64,000 bases of DNA from the NCBI RefSeq assembly GCF_047739745.1, contig NZ_JBLLVA010000020.1:1-64000 (forward strand). Reading direction: 5' to 3'. The notes below the pieces were generated by a model. The model was not told the DNA's origin and searched no databases. It saw only the letters and a program-made list of their open reading frames with translations. Below are positions 1 through 8,449 of the stretch, piece by piece. Source of the stretch: Pseudaminobacter sp047739745. GTDB taxonomy: Bacteria > Pseudomonadota > Alphaproteobacteria > Rhizobiales > Rhizobiaceae. The position numbers and the translations under genes were made by a program. Each line of letters begins with the position of its first letter. Within the stretch, counting starts at the first letter, position 1.

Positions 1-69
1 GGCGGCCCGTGCACCGGAGACTGCGACGATCGCCGCAGCGGAGCCGATGAGAAGGCTCTTGATGTTCAT
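1..69 (-). CDS. Porin, N-terminal fragment (cut by the window edge)
   Basis: This is the first 23 codons of a second porin gene that reads leftward out of the window. It encodes a signal peptide beginning MNIKSLLIGSAAAIVAVSG. The 69 coding bases and the 17 bases before them, including the GGAGG ribosome binding site, are an exact inverted copy of the start of the rightward porin at 717. Divergent porin pairs of this kind (for example omp2a/omp2b in Brucella) are known in Rhizobiales. The rest of the protein is outside the window, so only the signal peptide supports the call. Confidence 0.85.
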   Translation of the reverse strand, partial: MNIKSLLIGSAAAIVAVSGARAA

Positions 70-86
70 TTTCTGACCTCCAGTCA
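1..86 (+). repeat. Left arm of an 86-bp perfect inverted repeat (porin gene starts)
   Basis: Reverse-complementing 1-86 gives 700-785 base for base. The identity stops just upstream of the shared ribosome binding site and continues to the left edge of the window, so the true repeat may be longer. The arms flank a 613-bp segment holding the tRNA-Ser gene. Confidence 0.9.
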
Positions 87-502
87 AAAGTTAAAAAACG
101 GGTCTGGGTATTTTTTGCTGAAGGACAGCTTTCCCTGCCCCATCCCCAATACCGAAAAAGACACGAATGCTCGCCCCTTCCTCGAAACCGACATTACTCA
201 TGGTGGACTGCCGTTCAACCAAGTTCCAAGGCAGAGACGAACGCAGCGGGCGCTATCGGGCAATCCTGTGGCACAAATGACACGATTTCAGGGCGGGCCT
301 ATACGAGTTGTTAACCCTGACAGCCTCGAAAGGCGACGAATCCGAGCTCCAGGCGGAAGAATCGCTGTGTATTCGTCGCCGTGCGATTCGCATGGCCGAT
401 CCAGGAGGGATGACCTGGCGCGGTGCCAAGCGGTCTTTTTTAATAGACTCGCATCGCGGCTGCTTGCTTGTCGACGCTGTTTTCTTTATCCAGCGGGACA
501 CC
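87..502. other. Intergenic region between the left porin and tRNA-Ser
   Basis: These 416 bases should hold the leftward porin promoter and any tRNA promoter. Open frames crossing it on both strands lack ribosome binding sites and family resemblance, so I call no gene. I could not pick a convincing promoter by eye. Confidence 0.5.
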
Positions 503-593
503 GGAGAGGTGGCCGAGTGGTCGAAGGCGCTCCCCTGCTAAGGGAGTAGAGGTCAAAAGCTTCTCGTGGGTTCGAATCCCATCCTCTCCGCCA
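503..593 (+). tRNA. tRNA-Ser (GCU anticodon)
   Basis: The acceptor stem GGAGAGG (503-509) pairs with CCTCTCC (583-589), followed by discriminator G590 and an encoded CCA at 591-593. The anticodon stem CTCCC/GGGAG closes the loop CTGCTAA, with anticodon GCT at 537-539, so it reads AGC and AGU. The long variable arm is typical of class II tRNA-Ser, and the T-arm contains GGTTCGAATCC. It lies between two divergent porin genes, about 1.5 kb from an integrase, but I found no second copy of its 3' end that would mark an integrated element. Confidence 0.97.
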
Positions 594-699
594 TTCAAGC
601 GACGTGTCGCCAATCATCAACATTTTCAACGAGTTAGCGCCTGCCCTCGGGCGAATCCTGCGTGGCGCGCGGTGTATGCGACGCACCTTGTTCAGATTC

Positions 700-785
700 T
701 GACTGGAGGTCAGAAAATGAACATCAAGAGCCTTCTCATCGGCTCCGCTGCGGCGATCGTCGCAGTCTCCGGTGCACGGGCCGCC
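700..785 (+). repeat. Right arm of the 86-bp inverted repeat
   Basis: Exact reverse complement of 1-86. It covers the ribosome binding site, start codon and signal-peptide region of the rightward porin. Confidence 0.9.
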
Positions 786-1844
786 GACGCCGTCGTCGTC
801 GCTGAGCCTGAGCCCATGGAATATGTCCGCGTCTGCGACGTCTACGGCGCCGGCTTCTACTACATCCCCGGCACCGAGACCTGCCTGCGCGTCGGCGGCT
901 ATCTGCGTTACGACATCGGCGTCGGCATGTGGGGACATCAGGACGTCGTTGATCGTAAGGACTTCGCCGAAGACGGCGTTCTTGACTACAACGACACCTA
1001 CTACAAGTTGATGCGCGCCCAGGTGCAGCTCGACGCCCGTGGTGAGACCGAATTCGGCACGCTGCGTGGCTACATGGCCCTCAACTTCAACAACGAAACC
1101 GACGTGACCGGCGGCGTGCTCAACCAGGTCTTTACCGACAGCTTTTTTGCCTTCGACCATGCCTGGATCGAACTCGGCGGCTTCCGCGTCGGCTACTCCG
1201 ACTCGATGTTCGAGTGGCTGACGGATTCGGCTGGCGCCGTGATCCAGGACAGCATCGTCGCCTACTCGCCGGGCAAGAGCCACCAGATCTCCTACACCTT
1301 CACCGCCGGCAACGGCTTCGCAGCCACGATCGGCTTCGAAGAGGGTAACAACGGTCGCGGTGGAATCTACACCCTTGACAGCTATGTGCCGCACGTTGTG
1401 GCCGGTGCTTCGTTCACCCAGGGCTGGGGCAAGGTTGCCGCTGTCGTCGGTTACGACTCGGTTTGGGAAGAGTGGGCCGGCAAGGTCCGCGTCGACGTGA
1501 ACGCAACCGAAAACATCACCCTGTTCGCGATGGCCGGCTACAAGTCCGGTGCGGACGACGACGATTTCGGCGGCCTTGACGCTCCGAACTTCTACGGCGT
1601 CTGGGGCGGCGACTGGGCTGTCTGGGCCGGCGGTACGGCTCGCTTCAACGAGAAGACTGCTCTGAACGTGCAGTTGTCTTATGACGAAGACGAGACCTTC
1701 GGCGCTGTTGTCGGCCTCGACTACAACATCGTTCCGCTGTTCGTGATCCGTCCGGAAATCTCCTACGCTTCTGTGCAGGATCCGGTCACCGGCGAACGTG
1801 AAGACGATTGGGGCGGTTACCTCCGCTTCCAGCGCTCGTTCTAA
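717..1844 (+). CDS. Rhizobiales porin (Omp2b/RopA-like outer membrane channel)
   Basis: The gene encodes a 375-residue outer membrane porin that forms passive channels for small solutes. A signal peptide (residues about 1-22, ending ARAAD) is followed by a mature domain with the family's conserved start, ending near a Cys pair (VCDVYGAGFYYIPGTETCLRVGGYLRY, of which the motif TCLRVGGY is diagnostic). The rest is alternating beta-strand sequence rich in Gly, Asp, Tyr and Trp, ending in the outer-membrane terminal aromatic (RFQRSF). The start at 717 is set by GGAGG eight bases upstream; a longer upstream frame runs through the tRNA and is not real. Divergent from, and sharing an identical start with, the porin at the left edge. 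Confidence 0.93.
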   Translation: MNIKSLLIGSAAAIVAVSGARAADAVVVAEPEPMEYVRVCDVYGAGFYYIPGTETCLRVGGYLRYDIGVGMWGHQDVVDRKDFAEDGVLDYNDTYYKLMRAQVQLDARGETEFGTLRGYMALNFNNETDVTGGVLNQVFTDSFFAFDHAWIELGGFRVGYSDSMFEWLTDSAGAVIQDSIVAYSPGKSHQISYTFTAGNGFAATIGFEEGNNGRGGIYTLDSYVPHVVAGASFTQGWGKVAAVVGYDSVWEEWAGKVRVDVNATENITLFAMAGYKSGADDDDFGGLDAPNFYGVWGGDWAVWAGGTARFNEKTALNVQLSYDEDETFGAVVGLDYNIVPLFVIRPEISYASVQDPVTGEREDDWGGYLRFQRSF

Positions 1845-1872
1845 TGCGCTCGGCGCTCTAACATGAACTTGG

Positions 1873-1906
1873 CAGCCCGGGACCTCGGTTCCGGGCTGTT
1901 GCTTTT
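1873..1906 (+). terminator. Rho-independent terminator after the porin
   Basis: An eight-base stem CAGCCCGG/CCGGGCTG (1873-1880 and 1891-1898) with a ten-base loop is followed by TTGCTTTT. It lies 29 bases after the porin stop. Confidence 0.85.
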
Positions 1907-2107
1907 CAGACGCCGGCGTTGGCGGGGGCTACAAGAAGGAGATCGGGGAAAGCGCAGGGATCGAAGCGACGTGAGGACGGGAATCAAACGCCTAACTTTG
2001 CAGGGATCCCAGGTTGAAGAGCTTCCAATATTCCTACAACCATGTATTTGGACCCAGGCGGGTATCAACAGACCTTAGCTGGTACTGCTTGGGGAAAATA
2101 TCTGAAG

Positions 2108-3145
2108 ATGAAAACTGACGCGTTACGCGAGTTCTCGAGCCATGCCATCTCGTACACGGCAAGCTTCGGTGCCGGTGCGAGCTACAACAGCGGCATATTC
2201 ACTGTTGTAGAGAGCTTCTCGATCAGTGAGCTCTTTGAAAAATACAAGAATATATTGTGGGAAGATGGAAACCATAAATATAATGTCACATTCTTTATTG
2301 GTGAGCTGAACGAAATCCTGCTCGGACAACGTTTCAGCGCCTTTGACCAGAGCACCCTCGACGACCTCATCGGTGCGCTTCGCGAGCGCGGCAACAGCAA
2401 CGCGACCATCAATAGAAAGATGGCGGCGCTGAGCAAATTGCTGCGAAAGGCCCACAAGATGGGAGATATCCACAGCCTTCCGGAGTTCCGCCGACAAAAG
2501 GAACGGGCGGGCAGAATCCGCTTCCTCGAACACGCGGAGGAGGATCGGCTGTTCGGCGCCATTAGGAAGCGCTGCGAAGATTGCTATCGGCTCTGCATTT
2601 TCCTCGTCGATTCGGGATGCCGACTTGGCGAGGCGCTCGGTCTGATCTGGAACGATATTCATGGGCATCGCGTCAGTTTCTGGATCACCAAATCCGGACG
2701 CAGCCGCACGATCCCGCTGACCGTGCGTGCCGAACAGGTAGTGCATGTCGAGCGCGCCCACCGCAAGGGACCTTTCAGCATGCTTACGGCGGCGCGTTTT
2801 CGCGCCATCTGGAATGAAGCCAAGGCCGAGGTCGGATTGGGTGCGGATGAGCAGGTCGTACCCCATATATTGCGACATACCTGCGCGTCTCGCCTCGTGC
2901 AGGGCGGAATAGACATTCGCCGGGTGCAGATGTGGCTGGGCCACCAGACCTTGCAGATGACAATGCGCTACGCCCATCTGGCCACGTCCGATCTGGACGC
3001 GTGCGTCAATGTGCTGGATCGTGAATGCTATCGTCCTCACTCGCCGAAAAAACATGGCGACGATGAAGACGACGCCAGAGTGGTTGTTCCGGGGGCTGCG
3101 ATTTCGAATCGCAGGTCAGCGTCGCTCAGCAAGAATTTCGGCTAG
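2108..3145 (+). CDS. Tyrosine recombinase (phage-type integrase), orphan
   Basis: A site-specific recombinase of 345 residues. An N-terminal SAM-like core-binding domain (residues about 40-125) precedes a catalytic domain with all expected residues: R172 (GCRLGEAL), K195 (TKSGR), H253 and R256 (HILRH), H279 (WLGHQT) and the nucleophile Y288 (MRYAHL). The start at 2108 is chosen because GGGGAA precedes it; the ATG at 2042 has no ribosome binding site. The first part of the gene is visibly richer in A+T than its neighbours, which suggests transfer. Its last 30 bases overlap the end of the convergent TetR gene. No other phage or plasmid gene and no attachment-site duplication is visible, so it is probably a remnant or a stand-alone recombinase. 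Confidence 0.88.
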   Translation: MKTDALREFSSHAISYTASFGAGASYNSGIFTVVESFSISELFEKYKNILWEDGNHKYNVTFFIGELNEILLGQRFSAFDQSTLDDLIGALRERGNSNATINRKMAALSKLLRKAHKMGDIHSLPEFRRQKERAGRIRFLEHAEEDRLFGAIRKRCEDCYRLCIFLVDSGCRLGEALGLIWNDIHGHRVSFWITKSGRSRTIPLTVRAEQVVHVERAHRKGPFSMLTAARFRAIWNEAKAEVGLGADEQVVPHILRHTCASRLVQGGIDIRRVQMWLGHQTLQMTMRYAHLATSDLDACVNVLDRECYRPHSPKKHGDDEDDARVVVPGAAISNRRSASLSKNFG

Positions 3146-3664
3146 CGACGTGATCGCGGCGTCCTGTTCGGCAAGCGACAAGATATCCACGTCGAACAGG
3201 CGCAGGCTGCGCATACCTTCCAGAACAAGATAGACCAGGAGTGCATCGTTTTCGTGTTCGGCATTGGCCTTCATACGGTCTAGCAGGGCACGCTTGAACC
3301 GTTTGATCGGCGCCAGGAGCTCGGGATTCTCAACCATGGCAGCCAACACGCCCGAAGGCGGCGGCTGACATTGCTGACGTTCGGCGGCGAAAAGTTCCAG
3401 GCAAGCGACCAGCAGGCTGTTTTGCTCGCCGCTGTGGCGCGTTTCCGTTTCAGTCAGCGCCGCGTCGAAATCGTCGAGATGCTTCTCGACCAGGGCCTCC
3501 AGCAATTTCGCCTTGCTCGAAAAATTGTAGAGCAGGCCGCCTTTCGACACCCCTGCCCGCTGAGCGACGGCGTCAAGCGACAGGTGCCCCGGTCCGATTT
3601 CGCAAGCCAGATCGGCCGCGGCCGCCAGAATCTTTTGCCGCGAGCTTCTTTTGACGTCCGCTAT
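3116..3664 (-). CDS. TetR-family repressor with an apparent ATA start codon
   Basis: A 182-residue TetR-type repressor, probably controlling the divergent efflux operon. The N-terminal helix-turn-helix is complete: RQKILAAAADLA, then LSLDAVAQRAGVSKGGLLYNF, followed by a variable ligand-binding domain. The frame is open back to a stop at 3713-3715, but it contains no ATG, GTG or TTG upstream of the helix-turn-helix. The only well-placed initiation site is ATA at 3662-3664, five bases after a strong GGGAGG. The first GTG (3550) lies inside the recognition helix and would destroy DNA binding. I infer either a true ATA start or a mutated ATG that weakens the repressor. The 3' end overlaps the integrase. 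Confidence 0.8.
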   Translation of the reverse strand: MADVKRSSRQKILAAAADLACEIGPGHLSLDAVAQRAGVSKGGLLYNFSSKAKLLEALVEKHLDDFDAALTETETRHSGEQNSLLVACLELFAAERQQCQPPPSGVLAAMVENPELLAPIKRFKRALLDRMKANAEHENDALLVYLVLEGMRSLRLFDVDILSLAEQDAAITSLAEILAERR

Positions 3665-3922
3665 GGCCGCCTCCCACCAACCCTTTGGAGCACCGGGCCC
3701 GCACCGGACCGCTTAGGCTCTACAGATTCATGCTCTTCGACCGCATTTGCCAAAACAGCACTGTTCCTTCTTCTCGTTCGGAAGCAAAAAGCCGGCTCAG
3801 GATCCGATTCTCGGTCAACTGCATTGCCCAAAGACGGCAGATTGCGCCATTCAAAACCCTTGTTTTCATGCATCACTTTGCAAAAAGCGGTCAAAGCCGC
3901 TTCCAGCGTCTATACACCGCAA

Positions 3923-3949
3923 TTGACATTACCGTCCAGACGGTACAGT
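3923..3949 (+). promoter_or_regulatory. Efflux operon promoter with embedded TetR-type operator
   Basis: A perfect -35 TTGACA (3923-3928) is followed by the palindrome TACCGTC-CA-GACGGTA (3930-3945) and a weak -10 candidate TACAGT (3944-3949; the spacer is short at 15). A palindrome filling the -35/-10 gap is the standard position for TetR-family repression. The remainder of the 382-base gap between the repressor start (3664) and the operon start (4047) shows no gene. Confidence 0.72.
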
Positions 3950-4046
3950 AAGCACGCCGCTGTTTTCAAATTTCGCGTTTTGATTTAGCGAAGCTCGGAA
4001 GCCAGCAGGTTGGACTCATCAAACTTTTTTCAGGCCGGTGCCGCCC

Positions 4047-5249
4047 ATGATCAAGCGTTTCATCATAGCATTCGTTCTCCTCGTCCTGATCTGCGGGGGC
4101 ATCGTGGGCTTCAACATGTTCCGCGACAATGCGATCGAGCAGTTCTTCGCCAATATGCCGGTCGCAACGGTCACCGTGGCTGCGGAAACCGTTGAACCGC
4201 GTGACTGGACGCCGGGCATCGAGGCTCTCGGTACGGTGCGGGCCGCACAGGGCGTGGACCTGACCGTCGAAACAGCCGGCGTCGTCAAGGAAGTGCTTTT
4301 CACGTCAAATCAAAAGGTCGAGGCTGGAGAGATACTCATCCAGTTGGACGATGCGGTACAAAGGGCAGATCTCGAGGCGGGCAAGACGCAAGCGGCGTTG
4401 GACAAGACGACGCTCAATCGGGCCGCCGAGTTGCAAAAGCGCGGCGTCGGATCGGACGTCACCCTTGACCAGGCGCGTGCCGCGGCCTCCGCCTCGGAGT
4501 CGGAAGTTGCCAAGCTGCAGGCAGTGCTGGACCAGAAGCAGTTGCGCGCCCCGTTCTCCGGAACGATCGGCATTCCGAGGGTGGATATCGGACAATATCT
4601 TGCGCCGGGCACGATCGTGGCGACCATTCAGGACCTGGAGACGATGCGTGCCGATTTCGCGATTCCCGAGCAGCAGCTTAACCTGCTGAAGATCGGCGGA
4701 CCGGTTCGCTTCGGCGTCACTGCCGAGGACATGCCCTTTGTGGGCACGATCAAGGGCATCGAACCCAAGGTGGATCCGACCTCGCGCATGGTGACCGTCC
4801 GCGCCGAGGTAACCAATCCGGAAGGAAAGCTGAGCCCCGGCCAGTTCGTTCAGGTCGAAGTCGTGCTTCCGGAAGAAAAGGACGTGCTCGCCGTTGCCCA
4901 GACCTCTCTCGTCACCAGCCTCTATGGCGATTACGTCTATGTGGTGAAGCCGGCGAAGAAGGACGAGGAAGAAACCAAGCCCGCGGAAGCCGGCGAGGCA
5001 TCGGCCCAACCCGCCCCGGCTGCCGACGCACAGCCGGCCGCCGACGCGCAGCCGGCCATGGTTGCCACCCAGGTCTTCGTCAAGCCCGGACGCCGTTCCC
5101 ATGGGCTGGTTGAAATCCTTGAAGGAATTTCTGCCGGTGACCAGGTGGTGACCGCCGGCCAGAACCGCCTGTCCAACGGCACGCCCGTAAACGTCGACAA
5201 TACCGTCAACCCTGCCAATCCGGCACAACCGCAGCCGGCCGCCAAATGA
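4047..5249 (+). CDS. RND efflux periplasmic adaptor (membrane fusion protein)
   Basis: This 400-residue HlyD/AcrA-type adaptor links an inner-membrane RND pump to an outer-membrane channel. An N-terminal membrane anchor (residues about 4-24) is followed by a lipoyl half (VDLTVETAGVVKEVLF), a short coiled-coil hairpin (about 105-165), the second lipoyl half with the family motif LRAPFSGTIG, then the beta-barrel and membrane-proximal domains. An Ala/Pro/Glu/Gln-rich insertion (about 295-335) interrupts the membrane-proximal region. ATG 4047 is preferred over the in-frame GTG at 4038. The stop overlaps the pump start by four bases (ATGA), so translation is coupled. The drug specificity cannot be read from the sequence. 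Confidence 0.93.
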   Translation: MIKRFIIAFVLLVLICGGIVGFNMFRDNAIEQFFANMPVATVTVAAETVEPRDWTPGIEALGTVRAAQGVDLTVETAGVVKEVLFTSNQKVEAGEILIQLDDAVQRADLEAGKTQAALDKTTLNRAAELQKRGVGSDVTLDQARAAASASESEVAKLQAVLDQKQLRAPFSGTIGIPRVDIGQYLAPGTIVATIQDLETMRADFAIPEQQLNLLKIGGPVRFGVTAEDMPFVGTIKGIEPKVDPTSRMVTVRAEVTNPEGKLSPGQFVQVEVVLPEEKDVLAVAQTSLVTSLYGDYVYVVKPAKKDEEETKPAEAGEASAQPAPAADAQPAADAQPAMVATQVFVKPGRRSHGLVEILEGISAGDQVVTAGQNRLSNGTPVNVDNTVNPANPAQPQPAAK

Positions 5250-8200
5250 GCTTCTCAGACATCTTTATCCGCCGCCCCGTCCTGTCGACGGTGGTTGCCT
5301 TCATGATCCTGCTGCTGGGGTTCCAGGGCATTTTCAATCTTTCGGTGCGCGAGTATCCGGAAGTCGAAGAAACCGTGATCACGATCACGACCCCCTATCC
5401 CGGTGCCAGTGCCGACCTGATCCAGGGCTTCATTACCTCGCCGATCGCCGCCGCCGTTTCGACGACGGAGAACATCGACTATGTCACATCGCAAAGCCGT
5501 CCCTCGACAAGCGTGGTGACCGTACAGATGAAGCTCGGCTCGAACCCGGACGTGGCGCTCACCGAAGTCATGTCGAAGGTTCAGCAGGTCAAGAGCCAGC
5601 TTCCGGAGGATGCCGAGGACCCGACCATCGTCAAAGGCACCGGCATGCAGTTCGCGATCATGTATCTCGCGATGCAGAACCCCAACATGACATCGGAGCA
5701 GCTGACCGAGTATATCGAGCGCGTTATTCGTCCGCGCGTCTCGACCATCCAGGGCGTTGCCGAAGTGCAAATCCTGGGCGCGGCCAACTACTCTATGCGC
5801 ATATGGGTAGACCCCGTCCGCCTCGCGGCGCGCGGCCTGACTGCCTCGGAACTGCTCAACGCGATCAATTCGTCCAACTTTCTCGCCGCGCCCGGCAAGA
5901 CGAAGAACGAATATGTCGCCCATTCGATTACGATGCGCTCGACCTTGCAGACGCCAGAGGCGTTCGGAGCGCTGCCGCTGCGCGCCGAAAACGGCAACGT
6001 TGTCAGGCTGCGCGATGTCGCCGAAGTCGAACTCGGCGCGGAGAGCACCGATACCGTCGTCAATTTCAATGGCGAGCCGGGAACGTTCATCGGTATTTTC
6101 CCGACACCCTCCGCAAACCCGCTCGACACGGCCGCCGCCGTCATCGACGAATTGCCGGCCATTCAGGCGAGCCTGCCGGAAGGCATGACCATCACCATGG
6201 TCTATGATGCGACCGAGACGATCAGCGCCTCGATCGAAGAGGTGTTCAAGACGATCGCCGAGGCAGTCGCCATCGTCGTCCTGGTCATCCTGCTTTTCCT
6301 CGGCTCATTCCGCTCGGTGCTTATGCCGGTCGTCACCATTCCGTTGTCGCTGATCGGCGTCTGTTTCATCCTGCTGATGATGGGCTACTCCATCAACCTG
6401 CTGTCGCTTCTGGCCATGGTGCTCGCCATCGGTCTGGTGGTCGACGACGCCATCGTCGTGGTGGAGAATATCCACCGGCACATGGAAGATGGGATGACGC
6501 CGATGCAGGCGGCGTTCGTCGGCATGCGTGAGATTTTCGGTCCGGTGGTGGCCATGACGATCACGCTCGCAGCCGTGTTCGCACCGCTCGCCTTCACCGG
6601 CGGCCTGACCGGTTCGCTTTTTCGAGAGTTCGCCGTCACGCTCGCCGGCGCCGTCATCATTTCGGGCTTCGTCGCAGTCACCATCACGCCGATGATGTCG
6701 GCACGAATCCTCAGACCCGGCCACAGCCGGTTCCAAGGCTTCATCGACCGCTCCTTCGACCGCGTTGCCAACGGTTACGAACGGCTGGTTTCCGGTTCGC
6801 TCAAATACCGGCCGGTGACTTTGATGGTGGTGGTCGCGCTGATGGGCGTCACCGGCTACATGTTCTTCAAGACGTCAAGCGAACTGGCGCCCGAGGAAGA
6901 TGTTGGGGCGCTGTTTTCGCTCATCCAGACGCCGCGCTATGCGACCTCGGAATATACCAGCCTCTATGCCGACCAGATTCGCGACCTGACGGAGGACATT
7001 CCTGAACTTCGCGCCAACTTCTCCATCGTTGGGCTTGGCGGGGAGACCAACAGCGGCTTCGCGGTCTGGGCCTTCAAGGACTGGGCTGAGCGTGACCGCT
7101 CGCAGAAGGAGATCCAGCAGGATATTCAAGGGCGGCTTTCCAAGGTGTCGGGTGCGGAAGCGCTGGTGTTTGCGCCACCCTCCCTGCCCGGCGCCGGTGG
7201 TGGCCTGCCCATTTCGATGGTCATTCAGTCGACGGGCGATCCGAGCGAAGTCTTCGAAGTCGCCGATCGGATCAAGAAGGAGGCTGAAGCTTCCGGCCGG
7301 TTCATCGTCGTCCAGAACTCGCTATCCTTCGATGCGCCGCAAGTGACCGTCACCATCGATCGCGATCGTGCGGCAGCCCTCAACCTGCCCATCCGGGACA
7401 TTGGCACGACGCTTGGCCTGCTGGTCGGCGGTGGGTCGATCGCCCAGTTCGATCGCGATTCCAACAGCTACGACATCATCACTCAGGTACCGCAAAAATA
7501 TCGCGAGAACCCGGAAGAGCTCGGCAAATTCTACGTCCGCAGCATTTCAGGCGAGATGGTGCCGCTGTCGGCGGTGGTGAATATCAGCACCAATTCATCG
7601 CCTTCTTCCATCGAGCAGTTCAATCAGTTGAACTCGGCTACGATCTCGGCCCTGCCGGTGCCCGGCGTAACGACCGGCACGGGATTGGCGACGATCGAAG
7701 AGATTGCCCGACCGCTGATGCCGGCTGGTTTCTTCACCGACTATTCCGGCCAATCGCGGCTTGAAAAGGAGCAGGGAAACACGATCGTCATCGCCTTCGG
7801 CCTTGCTGTGATCGTGATCTATCTGGTGCTTGCCGCACAGTTCGAAAGCTTCCGCGATCCGCTCATCATCATGATGTCGGTGCCGCTGTCGATCTTCGGC
7901 GCCATCGTCCCGCTCAATCTCGGGCTCGGCACGCTGAACATCTACACGCAGGTGGGGCTGATCACGCTTATCGGCCTGATCACCAAACACGGCATCCTGT
8001 TGGTGGAATTCGCCAACCAGCAGCGCGAACAGCACGGACTGTCGCGGCGTGAGGCCATCGTGGCTTCCGCCAAGGTGCGCCTGCGCCCGATCCTGATGAC
8101 GACCGCGGCGATGGCACTCGGCGTTGTGCCGTTGATAACGGCTATGGGTGCCGGTGCTGCCGCGCGTTACTCGATGGGCCTGGTGATCTTCTCAGGCATC

Positions 8201-8326
8201 CTGATCGGAACCACCTTCACGCTTTTCGTGGTGCCGATGTTCTACACGATCATCTCCGAAAAAGATGTCGTCCATCGCGGCGTCGTGGAAACAGAGGGTG
8301 TGAGCGAACCGGCAACGTCCGCATAA
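5246..8326 (+). CDS. RND multidrug efflux pump, HAE1 family inner-membrane transporter
   Basis: A 1026-residue proton-driven exporter of the AcrB/MexI type. It opens with the typical FIRRPVLSTVVAF first membrane helix, has two large periplasmic loops, and twelve membrane segments in two repeats. The proton-relay pair is present in helix 4 (GLVVDDAIVVVENIHRH), and the FxGxR-like loops are recognisable. Length matches the family. It is the second gene of the operon; no outer-membrane TolC-type gene follows, so the pump must use a channel encoded elsewhere. Local repression by the divergent TetR protein is likely. Confidence 0.95.
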   Translation: MSFSDIFIRRPVLSTVVAFMILLLGFQGIFNLSVREYPEVEETVITITTPYPGASADLIQGFITSPIAAAVSTTENIDYVTSQSRPSTSVVTVQMKLGSNPDVALTEVMSKVQQVKSQLPEDAEDPTIVKGTGMQFAIMYLAMQNPNMTSEQLTEYIERVIRPRVSTIQGVAEVQILGAANYSMRIWVDPVRLAARGLTASELLNAINSSNFLAAPGKTKNEYVAHSITMRSTLQTPEAFGALPLRAENGNVVRLRDVAEVELGAESTDTVVNFNGEPGTFIGIFPTPSANPLDTAAAVIDELPAIQASLPEGMTITMVYDATETISASIEEVFKTIAEAVAIVVLVILLFLGSFRSVLMPVVTIPLSLIGVCFILLMMGYSINLLSLLAMVLAIGLVVDDAIVVVENIHRHMEDGMTPMQAAFVGMREIFGPVVAMTITLAAVFAPLAFTGGLTGSLFREFAVTLAGAVIISGFVAVTITPMMSARILRPGHSRFQGFIDRSFDRVANGYERLVSGSLKYRPVTLMVVVALMGVTGYMFFKTSSELAPEEDVGALFSLIQTPRYATSEYTSLYADQIRDLTEDIPELRANFSIVGLGGETNSGFAVWAFKDWAERDRSQKEIQQDIQGRLSKVSGAEALVFAPPSLPGAGGGLPISMVIQSTGDPSEVFEVADRIKKEAEASGRFIVVQNSLSFDAPQVTVTIDRDRAAALNLPIRDIGTTLGLLVGGGSIAQFDRDSNSYDIITQVPQKYRENPEELGKFYVRSISGEMVPLSAVVNISTNSSPSSIEQFNQLNSATISALPVPGVTTGTGLATIEEIARPLMPAGFFTDYSGQSRLEKEQGNTIVIAFGLAVIVIYLVLAAQFESFRDPLIIMMSVPLSIFGAIVPLNLGLGTLNIYTQVGLITLIGLITKHGILLVEFANQQREQHGLSRREAIVASAKVRLRPILMTTAAMALGVVPLITAMGAGAAARYSMGLVIFSGILIGTTFTLFVVPMFYTIISEKDVVHRGVVETEGVSEPATSA

Positions 8327-8350
8327 GCCCTCACCACTGACCTAAGGCCA

Positions 8351-8385
8351 AGCAAAAATCCGCAGCGAAGCCTGCGGATTTTTGC
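8351..8385. terminator. Perfect 15-bp stem terminator after the RND operon
   Basis: AGCAAAAATCCGCAG (8351-8365) pairs exactly with CTGCGGATTTTTGCT (8371-8385) across a five-base loop. A/T runs at both ends let it work in either direction; it lies 25 bases after the pump stop. Confidence 0.85.
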
Positions 8386-8449
8386 TATCTGCTGGTCGGA
8401 TTAATCGTTGGGCTGCCGCTTTCGACGCAGCCCCACCCAGAGGCCCGCA

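Noticed and set aside
115..549. Open frames on both strands across the region upstream of and over tRNA-Ser
   Set aside because: They lack ribosome binding sites and family features and run into the tRNA gene.
503..3145. Integrated island between tRNA-Ser and the integrase
   Set aside because: The only gene between them is a native-looking porin, and I found no repeat of the tRNA 3' end near the integrase.
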